In this document: positions 15,001-19,993 of the stretch, one piece after another
How the letters are laid out: each line of letters begins with the position of its first letter
Numbering within the stretch: position 1 is the stretch's first letter
Source of the DNA: Acidobacteriota bacterium
GTDB taxonomy: Bacteria > Acidobacteriota > Holophagae > Acanthopleuribacterales > Acanthopleuribacteraceae
Assembly (NCBI GenBank): GCA_020439745.1
Contig: JAGQSC010000029.1
Span: 1 to 64,000, forward strand
Direction of reading: 5' to 3'
Length of the DNA: 64,000 nucleotides
Position numbers and translations under genes: made by a program
The notes under the pieces: model-generated
Database searches by the model: none
Seen by the model: the letters and a program-made list of their open reading frames with translations, nothing else
Told to the model about the DNA's origin: nothing

Positions 15001-18000
15001 CGCACATCCCATTCATTGGCCTTTTGGCCCAAAGTGAAATTACGAGTGGTGGGCGTATCCGAGAGGGTCATCACGCGTGCTGGGCTTGAAGGGCCTTGGG
15101 TTGTGTTTTCCGGCTGAACCCAAGCTTCCAAGGTGACCGCTTGACTGGCTTGCAGTGCATCGTGAATCTTACGTCCGGGAATGGGTCCTAGGATGGTGTC
15201 GTCATGGATCGCGAGACCGCCACAGCTTATCCAAGCCACATGGTCCGGATCCTGGATGCGCAAATCGAGGGGCAGATTCCCACCAACCAAATCGAACACA
15301 TCATCACCGCTACCCTCGCGAAAGGCATAGAGCGTCAGGATGTCCTCGTTGACGCGGTGCGGTTGGCCCGGGGGCACGACCACGATCAAGAGGTGACGTG
15401 TCGCAACGGCACCGCCATCATCGGTTACGGTCAACGTGACGTCATAACTTCCCGCCTGTGTGAACTCATGGCTCACCAGCTCGCCGGAGTCTGACTCGCC
15501 GTCAGCGAAGCTCCATGCGAATTCATTGATGTTGCCATCCAGGTCGTAGGACGGCGAACCATCGAACTGGACGTTGAGCGGTGCTTCGCCAAACATCAGG
15601 TCGGAGCTGGCGCGTGCCACGGGGCTCCGATTACAGCTGGGGTTCGTGGTGGATGCGGGGAGACCCGCTTGCAAGTTCTGCTGGATCTCCGGCAGCGTGA
15701 GTGCACGATCGTACACGGCGACGAGATAAAGACGGCCATGCCAAGGGCGTGGGTCGGTAAACTCGTTGGCCAGAGCCAGTTTATAGCTTGGATCCCAATT
15801 GGAGAGATCTCCACCCACGGTATTTTGAATGATCGGTACACCGTTGATTGTGAGGGTCGCTGTCCCGTCTGCGGACCGTGTATAGACCAAATGCGAGAGT
15901 TCGGTGGTGACCACGCCTGACGAGGTCTGTGTCACCACATTCGTACCATTGCTGCCGTTACTTGATGTTCTCAAACGTGCCACGAAAGACCCACCGTCTT
16001 GAGCGAGGGTGACGTTGCGGTTGGACGCGCCATTGGACAGCGTCACGATACGGGCTGGTCCTGACTGAGTAAGATTTTCTGGTTCGAGCCAAGCCTCAAC
16101 GGTTAACGCCTGGCTGGTTGTGATGGCGGTGAACAGCTTGTCGGCAGGGCCATTGCTTTGCACGATGGTATCGCTGTCAATGGTAAGGCCCCCGCATTCA
16201 AGCCAAGCCGTGCTAGAGGGATTGGCAATGGTAAGGTCCAGACTGGGTGCAACGCCCGATACGTCTGCAACCAGGTCTCCTGATTCGGCGTCAAAGTGAT
16301 ACTCCGCAAGCAAGCCCTGGAAGATGCGGGCACCTTCCTCAAATACAGTGAGCGTCTGCGTGCGAGTCGCCTGCAGTCCCAAATCGTCTGTGACCGTTAA
16401 GCTGACTGAGTAGGTGCCGGGATTGGCGTAGATATGGGACACAACTGCGCCCAGCCCAGACGAGCCGTCGCCGAAATCCCAAGCAAAAGACGTTAGTGTA
16501 CCGTCGCAATCACTGGACGAACTACCGTCGAAATCAACGTTTGCCGGGGCTGTCGGCTGATTGATGTGCCATGAGAACTGGGCGACCGGGATGCCGTTGC
16601 AAGGGTTGGCAAGCGTTTCGATTTCTTCTATTTCGAGGGCGCGCGGATAAATGCGCACATCGTCTATGGACCCGTCAAAGGGTCGTGAACCCGCACCGGG
16701 CGGCTGGTTTCCGATGGCAACCGACAGACCATTGCGTTCATCGATAGCACCTGACTTGGCAGCGGAACCCACCAATTGTGCGTTTTGGTACAGCTTGAGC
16801 GAGGAACCGTCATAGACCAATGCCGCATGAACCCAACGCCCAGGCAGGACGGTCCCGGAACTGGCAATCAAGGTTGTGGTGTTGCCATTGGTTCTGAGCC
16901 TTGCCCGCAGGCGGGTAGTCCCGCCGTCCGCAAATGTGGAGAGCATCCAATCGTGATCACTTGCACTGGTGCCCTGAGCGCGGCTTATGAGTCTGGCATC
17001 ACTAGTGCCAAAATCGTCCGCATAAAACCAGAGCGATAGGGTCATCGCTTGACTGGTCATGCCCGGTCCACTCATGGAGACGAGATCATCGCTACCGTCG
17101 AAATTGAGCGCGTTGCCAAACAAGCCAGTGGTCCAGGTAGCACCGGAGATGCTGCCGTGATAGAGACCCGCAACATCCATGGCGGTTTGACCGGATCCCT
17201 CGTCAAAAGTCCAATGAGCTAGCGGCGAACTGTCGGCCACGATCAAACTCTGACTGGTAGATGCTGTGTTACCGCTGTTGTCGGTAACCGATAAGGTGAC
17301 TGTATAGTTACCGGCCTGTGGGTACAGGTGAGAAGCAGTGACGCCATTACCGTTGGAGCCATCGCCGAAGTCCCAGGCATATGTCGTAACCGTGCCATCA
17401 CAGTCGCTGGAGCCAGAGGCGTCAAAGCTGGCATTTGCCGGTGCAAGTGGTGGGTCGAGCGTTGCCGTAAAGACGGCTACCGGTATGCCGTTACAAGGAT
17501 TTGCCAGTGTTTCGAGTTCGTTCTGGTTGAGGGCTCGGGGGTAAATGCGAATTTCGTCGATGATCCCATCAAAAGGGCGGGATCCCGCGTTGGCTGGCTG
17601 GTTTCCTATCGCGACCGATAGTCCCACACGTTCATCGATTGCGCCTGACTTGTTGGTGGTTCCCACGAGTTGGCCGTCTTGATAAATGCGTAATTGACTT
17701 CCGTCATAAACCAGTGCGGCGTGAACCCATCGTCCGGGCAAAACAACGCCCGAGCTGGCGATTAATGTGGTGGTGTTGCCGCCGGTTCTAAGCCGAACAC
17801 GTAGGCGCATCGTTCCGCCATCGGATACGGTGGAAAGCATCCAATCGTGATCGGCTGAATTCGTCCCTAATGCGCGACTTATGAGACGGGCGTCGTTGGT
17901 GCCGAAATCGTCGGCATAAAACCAAAGTGCGATGGTCGTGGCGTTACCGGACAAGCTCAACCCATTCACGGCTATTCGATCGTCCGAGCCGTCAAAGGCG

Positions 18001-19979
18001 ACTGCCGTTCCGAACAAACCGGACGTCCAAGAAGCCCCTTCCAGGGTGCCGATGAGATTACTGGCCACATCCACCGCATTGGCGCCTGACCCCTCATCGA
18101 GTGGCCAATGATGGGAGGGTGAATCATCGAACACCGAAACGGTTTGGCTGATTTCACCGGTGAATCCAAGGTTGTCTGTGACCGTGAGTGTGACTGTGTA
18201 GTTGCCGGGACTCATATAGGTGTGGATAGGCGTCGTTGACTGGCCGGTTGAACCGTCTCCAAAATCCCAATCAAAGCCGGTGATGGTCCCGTCGCAGTCA
18301 CTCGATCCCGAAGCATCAAAACTGGCAGTCGCAGGCGCCAAAGACTGGTCAAGACTGACCGTGAAAGATGCTACAGGCGTTCCGTCGCAGGGGTTGGAAA
18401 GGGCCTCAACTTCTTGGGTACTTAGGGGTCGGTCGTAGATGCGTACATCGTCGATGCGGCCATCGAATGGCCGCGAACCCGCATTGGCGGGTTGGTTCCC
18501 AATTGCTACCGAGAGGCTGGCTCGTTCGTCAATCGATCCTGTCTGAGTGATTGCACCGACCTGTTGTCCATCCTGAAACAAACGAAGTTCAGAACCATCG
18601 TAAACCAGTGCGGCGTGTACCCATCGGGCGGGCAACACCACCCCTGAACTAGCAATCAATGTTTTTGTGCTCCCATTGGTGCGCAACCTCGCCCGCAGAC
18701 GCATGGTGCCCCCATCGGAAATAGTGGAAAGCATCCAATCGTGATCGCCGGAGTTGGTGCCTGAGGCCCTGCTAATGAGGCGGGCGTCTTGGGTCCCAAA
18801 ATCGTCGGCATAAAACCAAATTGCAATGGACATGGCATCACCCGATATGCCGGGTCCGGCCATGGCAACACGGTCGTCACTTCCGTCGAAATCGAGTGCA
18901 TCGCCAAACAGCCCTTCGGACCACGTTGCACCCTCCAAAGTGCCATGAAACGAGCCGGCAATATCATGAGCAGTGGCGCCTGAGCCCTCGTCAAAAGTCC
19001 AATGATCCAAGGGGATTCCGTCGGATACTGCCACCTGTCGGCTTGTCGAAGCAGTCAATCCGGAGTCATCCGTCACGTTTAGGGTGATGGCGTACATGCC
19101 CGGTTCCTGGTATGTGTGATCGATCAACATACCTGAGCCTGTGCTACCGTCGCCGAAATCCCATTCAAAAGCTGTCAACGATCCGTCACAATCAGAAGAT
19201 GCTGAGGCATCAAAACTGGCCGTTGCGGGCGCAATGGGTTGGTCCAGGTCGGCACTGAAGGAGGCAACAGGTGTGCCGTCACATGGATTGGCGAGGGCTT
19301 CGATTTCGCTCACACTCAACGCGCGTCCGTAGATGCGCATATCGTCAATAAGACCATCAAAAGCCCGTGATCCTGCTCCATTTGGTTGATTGCCTACTGC
19401 GACACTGAGACCAGTACGTTCGTCTACGGCCCCGGACTTATTGGCGCTGCCTACCAGCACGCCATCCTTGTACAACTGCATGGTTGACCCGTTGTAAACG
19501 AAGGCGGCATGGGTCCAAGTGCCCGTGGACAAAGCGCCACCACTGGCGATGAGCGTCTTGGTGGATCCATTGGTACGCAGTCTGGCCCGAAGCACAGAAG
19601 AACCCCCCGAAGAAACCGTGGAAAGCATCCAGTCATGGTCGCCTTGACTCGTGCCCTGAGCACGGCTGATGAGACGCGCGTCGGTCACGTCAAAGTCATC
19701 GGCTTTGAACCAGCATGTCACTGTAAATGATGACCCCATAAGTCCGGGTCCTGTCATGCTGACACGGTCATTGGTGCCGTCGAAAGACAAAGCAGAGCCC
19801 ATGACACCGTCGGACCATTGGGCGCCGTCGACAGTTCCGTTGAAGTTACCGTACACATCGACGACGGTGGTTCCAGAGCCTTCATCAAAAGGCCAGTGGG
19901 AACTGGGAGGTTGGCCCCAACTCCATACAGAAAGCCAAGTGGCCAATAAGGTCATGGACGTCTTGCCAATCAGTGACAT
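1..19979 (-). CDS. Giant secreted LamG/PKD/Ig-like/RHS (YD-repeat) protein, 3' end outside window
   Basis: One frame stays open from the ATG at 19979 to base 3 (6659 codons) and leaves the window without a stop. I checked the frame at several points (near 14415, 8982, 4353 and 40). AAGGAG lies 6 nt before the ATG, and the first ~22 residues look like a Sec signal peptide. Order from the N-terminus: four LamG-like/PKD units (about 19900-16320), two variant LamG/PKD units (16320-14430), two cadherin-like (Big_9-type) domains (14400-13900), five ~182-aa Ig-like repeats (13900-11400), mixed beta-rich segments with a carboxypeptidase-regulatory-like domain near 10300, a propeller-like section (about 6300-4800), then an RHS entry (YTSQGFWDGSLGRGW near 4280) and YD repeats to base 1. 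RHS proteins are often toxins or adhesins with a variable C-terminus, which is not visible here. It lies 14 nt after the 4741-aa gene, so the two are probably co-transcribed. Role in adhesion or contact antagonism is inference. Confidence 0.93.
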   Translation of the reverse strand, partial: MSLIGKTSMTLLATWLSVWSWGQPPSSHWPFDEGSGTTVVDVYGNFNGTVDGAQWSDGVMGSALSFDGTNDRVSMTGPGLMGSSFTVTCWFKADDFDVTDARLISRAQGTSQGDHDWMLSTVSSGGSSVLRARLRTNGSTKTLIASGGALSTGTWTHAAFVYNGSTMQLYKDGVLVGSANKSGAVDERTGLSVAVGNQPNGAGSRAFDGLIDDMRIYGRALSVSEIEALANPCDGTPVASFSADLDQPIAPATASFDASASSDCDGSLTAFEWDFGDGSTGSGMLIDHTYQEPGMYAITLNVTDDSGLTASTSRQVAVSDGIPLDHWTFDEGSGATAHDIAGSFHGTLEGATWSEGLFGDALDFDGSDDRVAMAGPGISGDAMSIAIWFYADDFGTQDARLISRASGTNSGDHDWMLSTISDGGTMRLRARLRTNGSTKTLIASSGVVLPARWVHAALVYDGSELRLFQDGQQVGAITQTGSIDERASLSVAIGNQPANAGSRPFDGRIDDVRIYDRPLSTQEVEALSNPCDGTPVASFTVSLDQSLAPATASFDASGSSDCDGTITGFDWDFGDGSTGQSTTPIHTYMSPGNYTVTLTVTDNLGFTGEISQTVSVFDDSPSHHWPLDEGSGANAVDVASNLIGTLEGASWTSGLFGTAVAFDGSDDRIAVNGLSLSGNATTIALWFYADDFGTNDARLISRALGTNSADHDWMLSTVSDGGTMRLRVRLRTGGNTTTLIASSGVVLPGRWVHAALVYDGSQLRIYQDGQLVGTTNKSGAIDERVGLSVAIGNQPANAGSRPFDGIIDEIRIYPRALNQNELETLANPCNGIPVAVFTATLDPPLAPANASFDASGSSDCDGTVTTYAWDFGDGSNGNGVTASHLYPQAGNYTVTLSVTDNSGNTASTSQSLIVADSSPLAHWTFDEGSGQTAMDVAGLYHGSISGATWTTGLFGNALNFDGSDDLVSMSGPGMTSQAMTLSLWFYADDFGTSDARLISRAQGTSASDHDWMLSTFADGGTTRLRARLRTNGNTTTLIASSGTVLPGRWVHAALVYDGSSLKLYQNAQLVGSAAKSGAIDERNGLSVAIGNQPPGAGSRPFDGSIDDVRIYPRALEIEEIETLANPCNGIPVAQFSWHINQPTAPANVDFDGSSSSDCDGTLTSFAWDFGDGSSGLGAVVSHIYANPGTYSVSLTVTDDLGLQATRTQTLTVFEEGARIFQGLLAEYHFDAESGDLVADVSGVAPSLDLTIANPSSTAWLECGGLTIDSDTIVQSNGPADKLFTAITTSQALTVEAWLEPENLTQSGPARIVTLSNGASNRNVTLAQDGGSFVARLRTSSNGSNGTNVVTQTSSGVVTTELSHLVYTRSADGTATLTINGVPIIQNTVGGDLSNWDPSYKLALANEFTDPRPWHGRLYLVAVYDRALTLPEIQQNLQAGLPASTTNPSCNRSPVARASSDLMFGEAPLNVQFDGSPSYDLDGNINEFAWSFADGESDSGELVSHEFTQAGSYDVTLTVTDDGGAVATRHLLIVVVPPGQPHRVNEDILTLYAFREGSGDDVFDLVGGNLPLDLRIQDPDHVAWISCGGLAIHDDTILGPIPGRKIHDALQASQAVTLEAWVQPENTTQGPSSPARVMTLSDTPTTRNFTLGQKANEWDVRFRTTQSGVNGSAPSTTSSGSAATTDLTHVAYTWDAGGTAKLYVNGNLVTTKSVGGNISNWDPTYGFALANELNPQERSFIGDYHMVAIYDRALSPSEIDQNYQSGTYGVSVVDPEVQVFASPLLVQLNEPITFTSQVTLACDATLETLTWDLGDGTQTNESNPSHSYAAPGLFTAVCHVQDSQGRTGSASLVIEVIGNRPPIAEDIHVQTDEDTSIAIHLMATDPDGDALTYQFQSSPIMGSFAGTPPDMTYTPDQNAFGQEVVTYLANDGEFDSNLATLTIDVQPVNDPPVADAQQLTTSQDTPLAITLTGSDPESDPLSFSIASQPSEGTLSGTPPTITYTPVPGFVGSDSFTFTAFDGTDTSLPAIVEIDVQADSFYLNLTALNGAPLDGTWVNTPVQEYLITVGAAVTSVTVQVPGYPDEVLDISSGQAPWTASLAEGAYAVTFAYSDGTRNEAVQLQLNIDRTAPFVDWTSIPSQVDAGSLQPLEASIEDTLSGLAQASFSDNQGSTEPFQGSPLHQWTWTAPLEGTQWVITAQAEDEAGNSAQDSITIDLIYDYAFSVVGLNGSPTDGAWSNQAILSYLISTGAHVTQLVVEVPGLINTTLVINQGESLWEPNLGEGDHQVLFHLTGANQYVDTVTMPLRLDRSAPVIAWTGVPDFAGYNTQVNMSADLSDALSGIEQGSVTDTFAQAVSYNGDPHLMWSWQSPASGSEWILTAECTDVAGNVLLESRTITLTQDFYLELVPLNNAPVGGEWVNTAIQEYQIHVGADVVSVTVKVPGFPDEPLTVDNQTAFWTAELPENAYAVIFEYADSGTQIGQYPLPLNIDRSAPTFDWAPMPLSVGFGLPTDLSVLVNDSLSGVLASDFNDDFSQSVSFTLETSPIWNWTAPTAGSEWTIHGFATDVAGNTANEDFNIPLAEDFFLTLSGVDGAPVDGTWVNTTSQTYALALGQDVTAVVVQIDGFPDEPLDLNLSPLHWTATLPEGSYGVVFAYSGDFGQSGSESLTLNLDRTPPTMNLDNIPEFARFGVDVGFNVSVEDLMSGVLSANFSDEFGNTASYSGVSPVTWTWTSPIIGNEWLVNADAADVAGNTIQLQRSIQLSSEFFLELSAIDGAPLMGEWVNTAVQSYAVTVGIDVTEVEVTVDGALPVLLELNGQNATWDAVLDEGEHVVDFVYRDITSMEGHYLLNLRIDRTPPLFSWTPPTQVNPGEIISFQATLTDPISGILDLAISDGQNITIGYDGDSQLQWSWTAPVAASMWVIDVVAHDLAGNETTDTATVLVESGTPSNLNVQWQTPESGHVTNDTSITCQGSVLSGLLHSLTINGQVASFTGTAFTVNLDIPDEGLTWLELVATDTQGGVVRERRQIIVDRTPPTIVVEGGLIQRGTGDLLRVRGNLSDQWDPSPIIQLPAHPQIDPQTVAFSFGPYDITSFPLTLEATDHVGNQSEVTVQWQPEPTSGVQVSLSASPPTAATGETIWLQAVATPLGASPIRKIDLYRDDASQLKLVATGNGAVLNSALAIPFQPEASVLHFQALAETQDGSTAFANLDVPVNGNLLLEGYVFDASSGHPVPNAQVVLMPSNQVLAVDSRGYYRSWRLEAVDHVLVTAPGTNQVRLQGPFNPGTVSQLPDARLSSRNTLSGSYTTQGAELLAVTASEPWRQDGDHTAPNTSLSWSGSVNFAELSNQALPLLLPLGWRPITVLDVGTGSGSGTWSGPAQTASWLVSTSPTESTWRVEAEANAPWNLSLSPNRSYAWVVADGNGSEILAPSQDLPALANGLLSGELQVDTNPPVSVARGGATSAVRVVQGALNVPSGSRAVILREEIYVGWNPTTGHQVETPIPQQVVLYRSPAGGVRGYLPLVPRYDNLLPNVRFARIGGPARAIQQDPGQWSAQEPIVLDVLPGWRLTASSSDRFWVRTNPFEAAQLNLFDWQLLGAFHLAFAAPIGTLNFELNRVVNDPSLAGKVLLLQERANPLGARLRVIGALDATGQIGLFPNRFMDEGTYYLVQTPVAPVIGSVTLSPPASGFARVEQNPLGDETPGWLALNAGTYALRGRSSNRGDGSTSIVVRGQEVSPNWVIPTQPSSLQLVTRIPEPGSDITLTPEFYMEFNYPVDQSSVTPATLTFQVDGSGRQMDWQWEDGGQRVIGRLKQLIDQPENHVLQPGNQVLIQGTSAIKAQNGLTLTPFTLNYQVPTNPVSLPLAPKNLMLVYDEQSHQATVHTTGPIGPRGTLLELFNAQNSAYRNLIQVVPGQAYSLAIRAQLLDPIDATLTAPNGQKIRTVLEVYYRVTPTDNHVHVVLGPNGGTFTVPSIGNFTLAPDAVDDIREIVFDRWSGTEPDFGTSPDVTTKFWTISGLQNEFGIPELTWNPEITLDENGLPDKMQQLCQALPYTPEWLRVQLEAAEIDVPERPLMEISSPIINQAYVDLNVQFVPDYLLGEPPTGKRIAWALPFAETMVTLAVNDILAGGGWEGRGGIKYGRVGAFDYKQTVLDGVGTLKGTDGDPVGGAWIMGPVQLSGAGRQFPSQIARTDNDGAYWGSSQWWLPSGVQSFGLPTYATHPAFVGLAELIFVNTVYESAPPTLLLGTLAPSSYTRRDFGFWYVDPDGGIGQARPPGIGLDLLETKVFNSNGQVNAQLSVNFKNTARVALGHDLEFSWKITDNAELTHSAMAFLDGTTVPNQVKSTEQSGKSVVVHLPPPSVGAHQVKITVRNQHGVEMYASFGFVVLPSGGGDGIEPAAGAPFVLHQAVSPEPLDRKGANDDKQGELTDNQLIFLPFSEPIMTGEPEDLRQQIVAEVRQVGAAGGQWKPWPIEFLDETELEPIAASTQAKSFYIHPLGTLPPNFVFRITVNAAGSIQDIGTAASPLGLEVDRDFGEGIHYQAEFLTSRESGSYRPFTEDEVVDYAVFGKYLFELHYEGFYPKVTTYKVNAAYSLEKVRDTYVWDTRAAIFGFLNAGARSIVFWPNPKAGEIPGYLIVGFGSATQTYDGGLTVGRAARFKIYNPNIDQDTEVLNVTKVDAAIVGGMAISTETADRVGHLSVSDGILWVNTLWSGIFAVDLKTVLDYYKDSSDYRSWLEQNRGTPPHATLHGLFVPNHAILERYMPYHLDENFVVPGGFLSPFQTEIGRVPADSEERQGLESVLWGTGGIALDALGDGPEFLMMGLDASYSPFDPYGVERYDANAERVALWDTDNDKFDDRRVYWSEDDSGLTGAEPILGRGAIGEKFRPIFIKVVPQVQSAEMEAPRDIAVMRANPRESKHGGLMFAGLEGRDQVTYYAYLRFERPIRNIQVDKSQQRVAAICEDGRLMVIDIPTWLDLGLKFKANPMDPALMELNERLSNTSEPIRPGDFLPGLLIDLDVEDANFPLAFMDDRLIVGYQNSGGKDRQFEVLLRSELFINPGFYPDDNAGTRSRVAVVDVIPQAAHQGGDEGLMLNLEFSLREDAAVKLVKVGENDQETVIWTSPEPLKSAKGANIHRLNFPLSKVDMYEASAAEANIPLAIRRKIRLKGQPVRDPSDDEDANLWVDLQVDPWGVGESHLNSYGEVEPWSGRATLIQSEFEPLPFPGAQLDFDRRYTSQGFWDGSLGRGWFLPWDAKLNWSVLANETDQWIQIRLPNGEVVAAQYADGEWTIDNDRYRDNENFSIDAQLDGQGDTEPFPQLITIQWGVDEFIYQYVRQFTSGDFGSVPDDIKYSLNEDGKVDTSDRLRQAKYRIQTWRRNTGGTPVGWVFGHEDDKGERISQITSDFDSYTLKLEYKRHAYTRQQGLRVLEITSADLPGRARAEYTQDDDEEDFLMLKKASSEQRGFGDWEYTYSARTLAEIAGVRVKTRLPESVTSPFKGTTNYTFGLQNEQDGLPPGMSWPYVSAISHQGHSQQSWSFSWQQELTGRSLACTFDESLNGSSESYVWSYNEDGFQTDVLHNGYFTFTDFAEWPQRYEMDFPTGISETLDFDELLRLTGRTVTSQDGSPTDSPQYEYKGNSALITKITHSDNRVESTSYDPLGRTIKIDDGLGGIITIGSYVGNTALPAEQSDETNNTTTFEYDVLGRSTKSITRDYQVSTSFNARGYTARHQGDGGLNFTEKFSFVVTGAGFNQTIELTSGDGISPAMTTVQEFNPWGQITKSTRNGNTLYEASNYQLGGPASETLHWELNGSVRQTSYLTTWIGDVADSITIGGQIVWTGTPDNYGRYLETKDFDQGLLQEMTYNNLGQTTSVKKYDLDHSSLLEDVVINYDGLTSQTITRNSSTYNLTFTPGSTWRRSISGPGVSLFEVGSGGSLHAINGTVQGRNVSRQVNLSGGTETVFQTSVPMNVIKEISGDGRALTITSNGKSIEQTFTGYGLVRETKSGDTLIYQLNGLTNHNQRRTFLSGTEQVTESYQGALLSSQQVGDHTNLQVQGWDALGRPSSYTLQGEVFNVERLTGYENVIRTAKKIHSTKYMDGLGRLVEHTIRDLRTPEELGDDDRQTSFTRRVQFGYGVEGFNWSGPGDHKIFEEVVGSGSTNFYYDVTGELIRSDENPDSSGKRAKAEPRSWSIEHGTQAHGEETWTTLTHTGPEGFSFVQTFDAEGRLRTVEQNDVVIIDQEFDNQGRLTREIDILGRERTLGYNSDLQLPWLEIIRAGDEEHISLFTYDASQRLIQRRNRVQRDVDGNFIGGVTWTYAYDALGRRTHTYRLDEMGDPVLWEQLAFASNSSQVVQRIDDRGVVWLMSYDPTTGELSERSNDQGQLETWSYSEGGRNVLYQRGDLSVRIRRDDQGNVLEHTVNDSQTWSYGYVEGGKVPATELHPDGRTVTRTFDGFGNPVTVNYSDGTNNVDVMQFFDGQDRLTGYQTTDGQSAQFQYDPLGQLASETWQLAHHESPLTTSYQYDRAGNNIGVTFPSGRRVQRSFNAAGRLTAISEGGYQQAAFEYNPFGDLSRVVQAGSEANYSYDDYGRIINHTVSIAPGTSYSSTRQETFGYGIGSPHPDDMTEHTLQWGEVNLSETFGYHPLGMMTQHQITAVA
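3..4400 (-). repeat. RHS / YD-repeat region of the giant protein
   Basis: Starting from the GRGWFLPWDAKL motif near 4250, the reading frame is a long series of YD-type repeats (for example FDGFGNPVTVNYSDG, YDPLGRTIKIDD, YDRAGNNIGVTFPSGRRV, FEYDVLGRSTK). Such repeats form the hollow beta-shell of RHS and Tc-type proteins. The array is still running at base 3, so the autoproteolytic core and any C-terminal effector domain lie outside the window. Confidence 0.9.
11400..13895 (-). repeat. Five Ig-like repeats of about 182 aa
   Basis: The Trp codon in the WVNT motif (WSNQ in the second copy) recurs at 13815, 13272, 12726, 12180 and 11634, giving periods of 543, 546, 546 and 546 bp. Each unit has (L/I)DR(T/S)AP, a DxxSG turn, a WxWxxP strand and a DxAGN motif typical of bacterial Ig-like domains. 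Confidence 0.85.
13900..14405 (-). repeat. Two cadherin-like (Big_9-type) domains
   Basis: Two copies are visible, with NRPPIAEDIHVQTDEDTSI near 14400 and NDPPVADAQQLTTSQDTPL near 14150. Each carries the (D)PDGDALTY/DPESDPLSF strand and the TYTPDQNAFG/TYTPVPGFVG signature of the tandem-95 type repeats found in large bacterial surface proteins. Confidence 0.8.
14430..16319 (-). repeat. Two variant LamG-PKD units in the giant RHS protein
   Basis: Two further LamG-like plus PKD units of a second type follow the 894-bp array. They share WL/ISCGGL-type and LSNWDPSYKLALANEF-type motifs with each other but not with the first four. The last PKD ends near 14430 with CHVQDSQGRTGSASL. They look like an independent duplication of a related module. 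Confidence 0.75.
16320..19895 (-). repeat. Four tandem LamG-PKD units, exact 894-bp period
   Basis: The Trp codon of the HW(P/T)(F/L)DEGSG motif that opens each LamG-like domain lies at 19893-19895, 18999-19001, 18105-18107 and 17211-17213. The spacing is therefore exactly 894 bp (298 codons) three times in a row. Each unit is a LamG-like lectin fold (FDGSDD, SLSVAIGNQP, DDVRIYPRAL) followed by a PKD domain (ASFDASGSSDCDG, WDFGDGS). No length drift between copies suggests recent duplication or conversion; the DNA copies are similar but not identical. Confidence 0.9.
19911..19979 (-). other. Predicted Sec signal peptide of the giant RHS protein
   Basis: The first 23 residues have a short basic start (MSLIGK), a hydrophobic core (MTLLATWLSVWSW) and a probable cleavage site at WG-Q before the first LamG-like domain. 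This places the protein outside the cytoplasm. Confidence 0.7.
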
Positions 19980-19993
19980 GCGGGGCTCCTTAA

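Noticed and set aside
11400-19895. Regular repeats as a possible CRISPR array or satellite DNA
   Set aside because: The periods (894 and 546 bp) are whole codons and the repeats are diverged protein domains in one frame, not short identical repeats with spacers.
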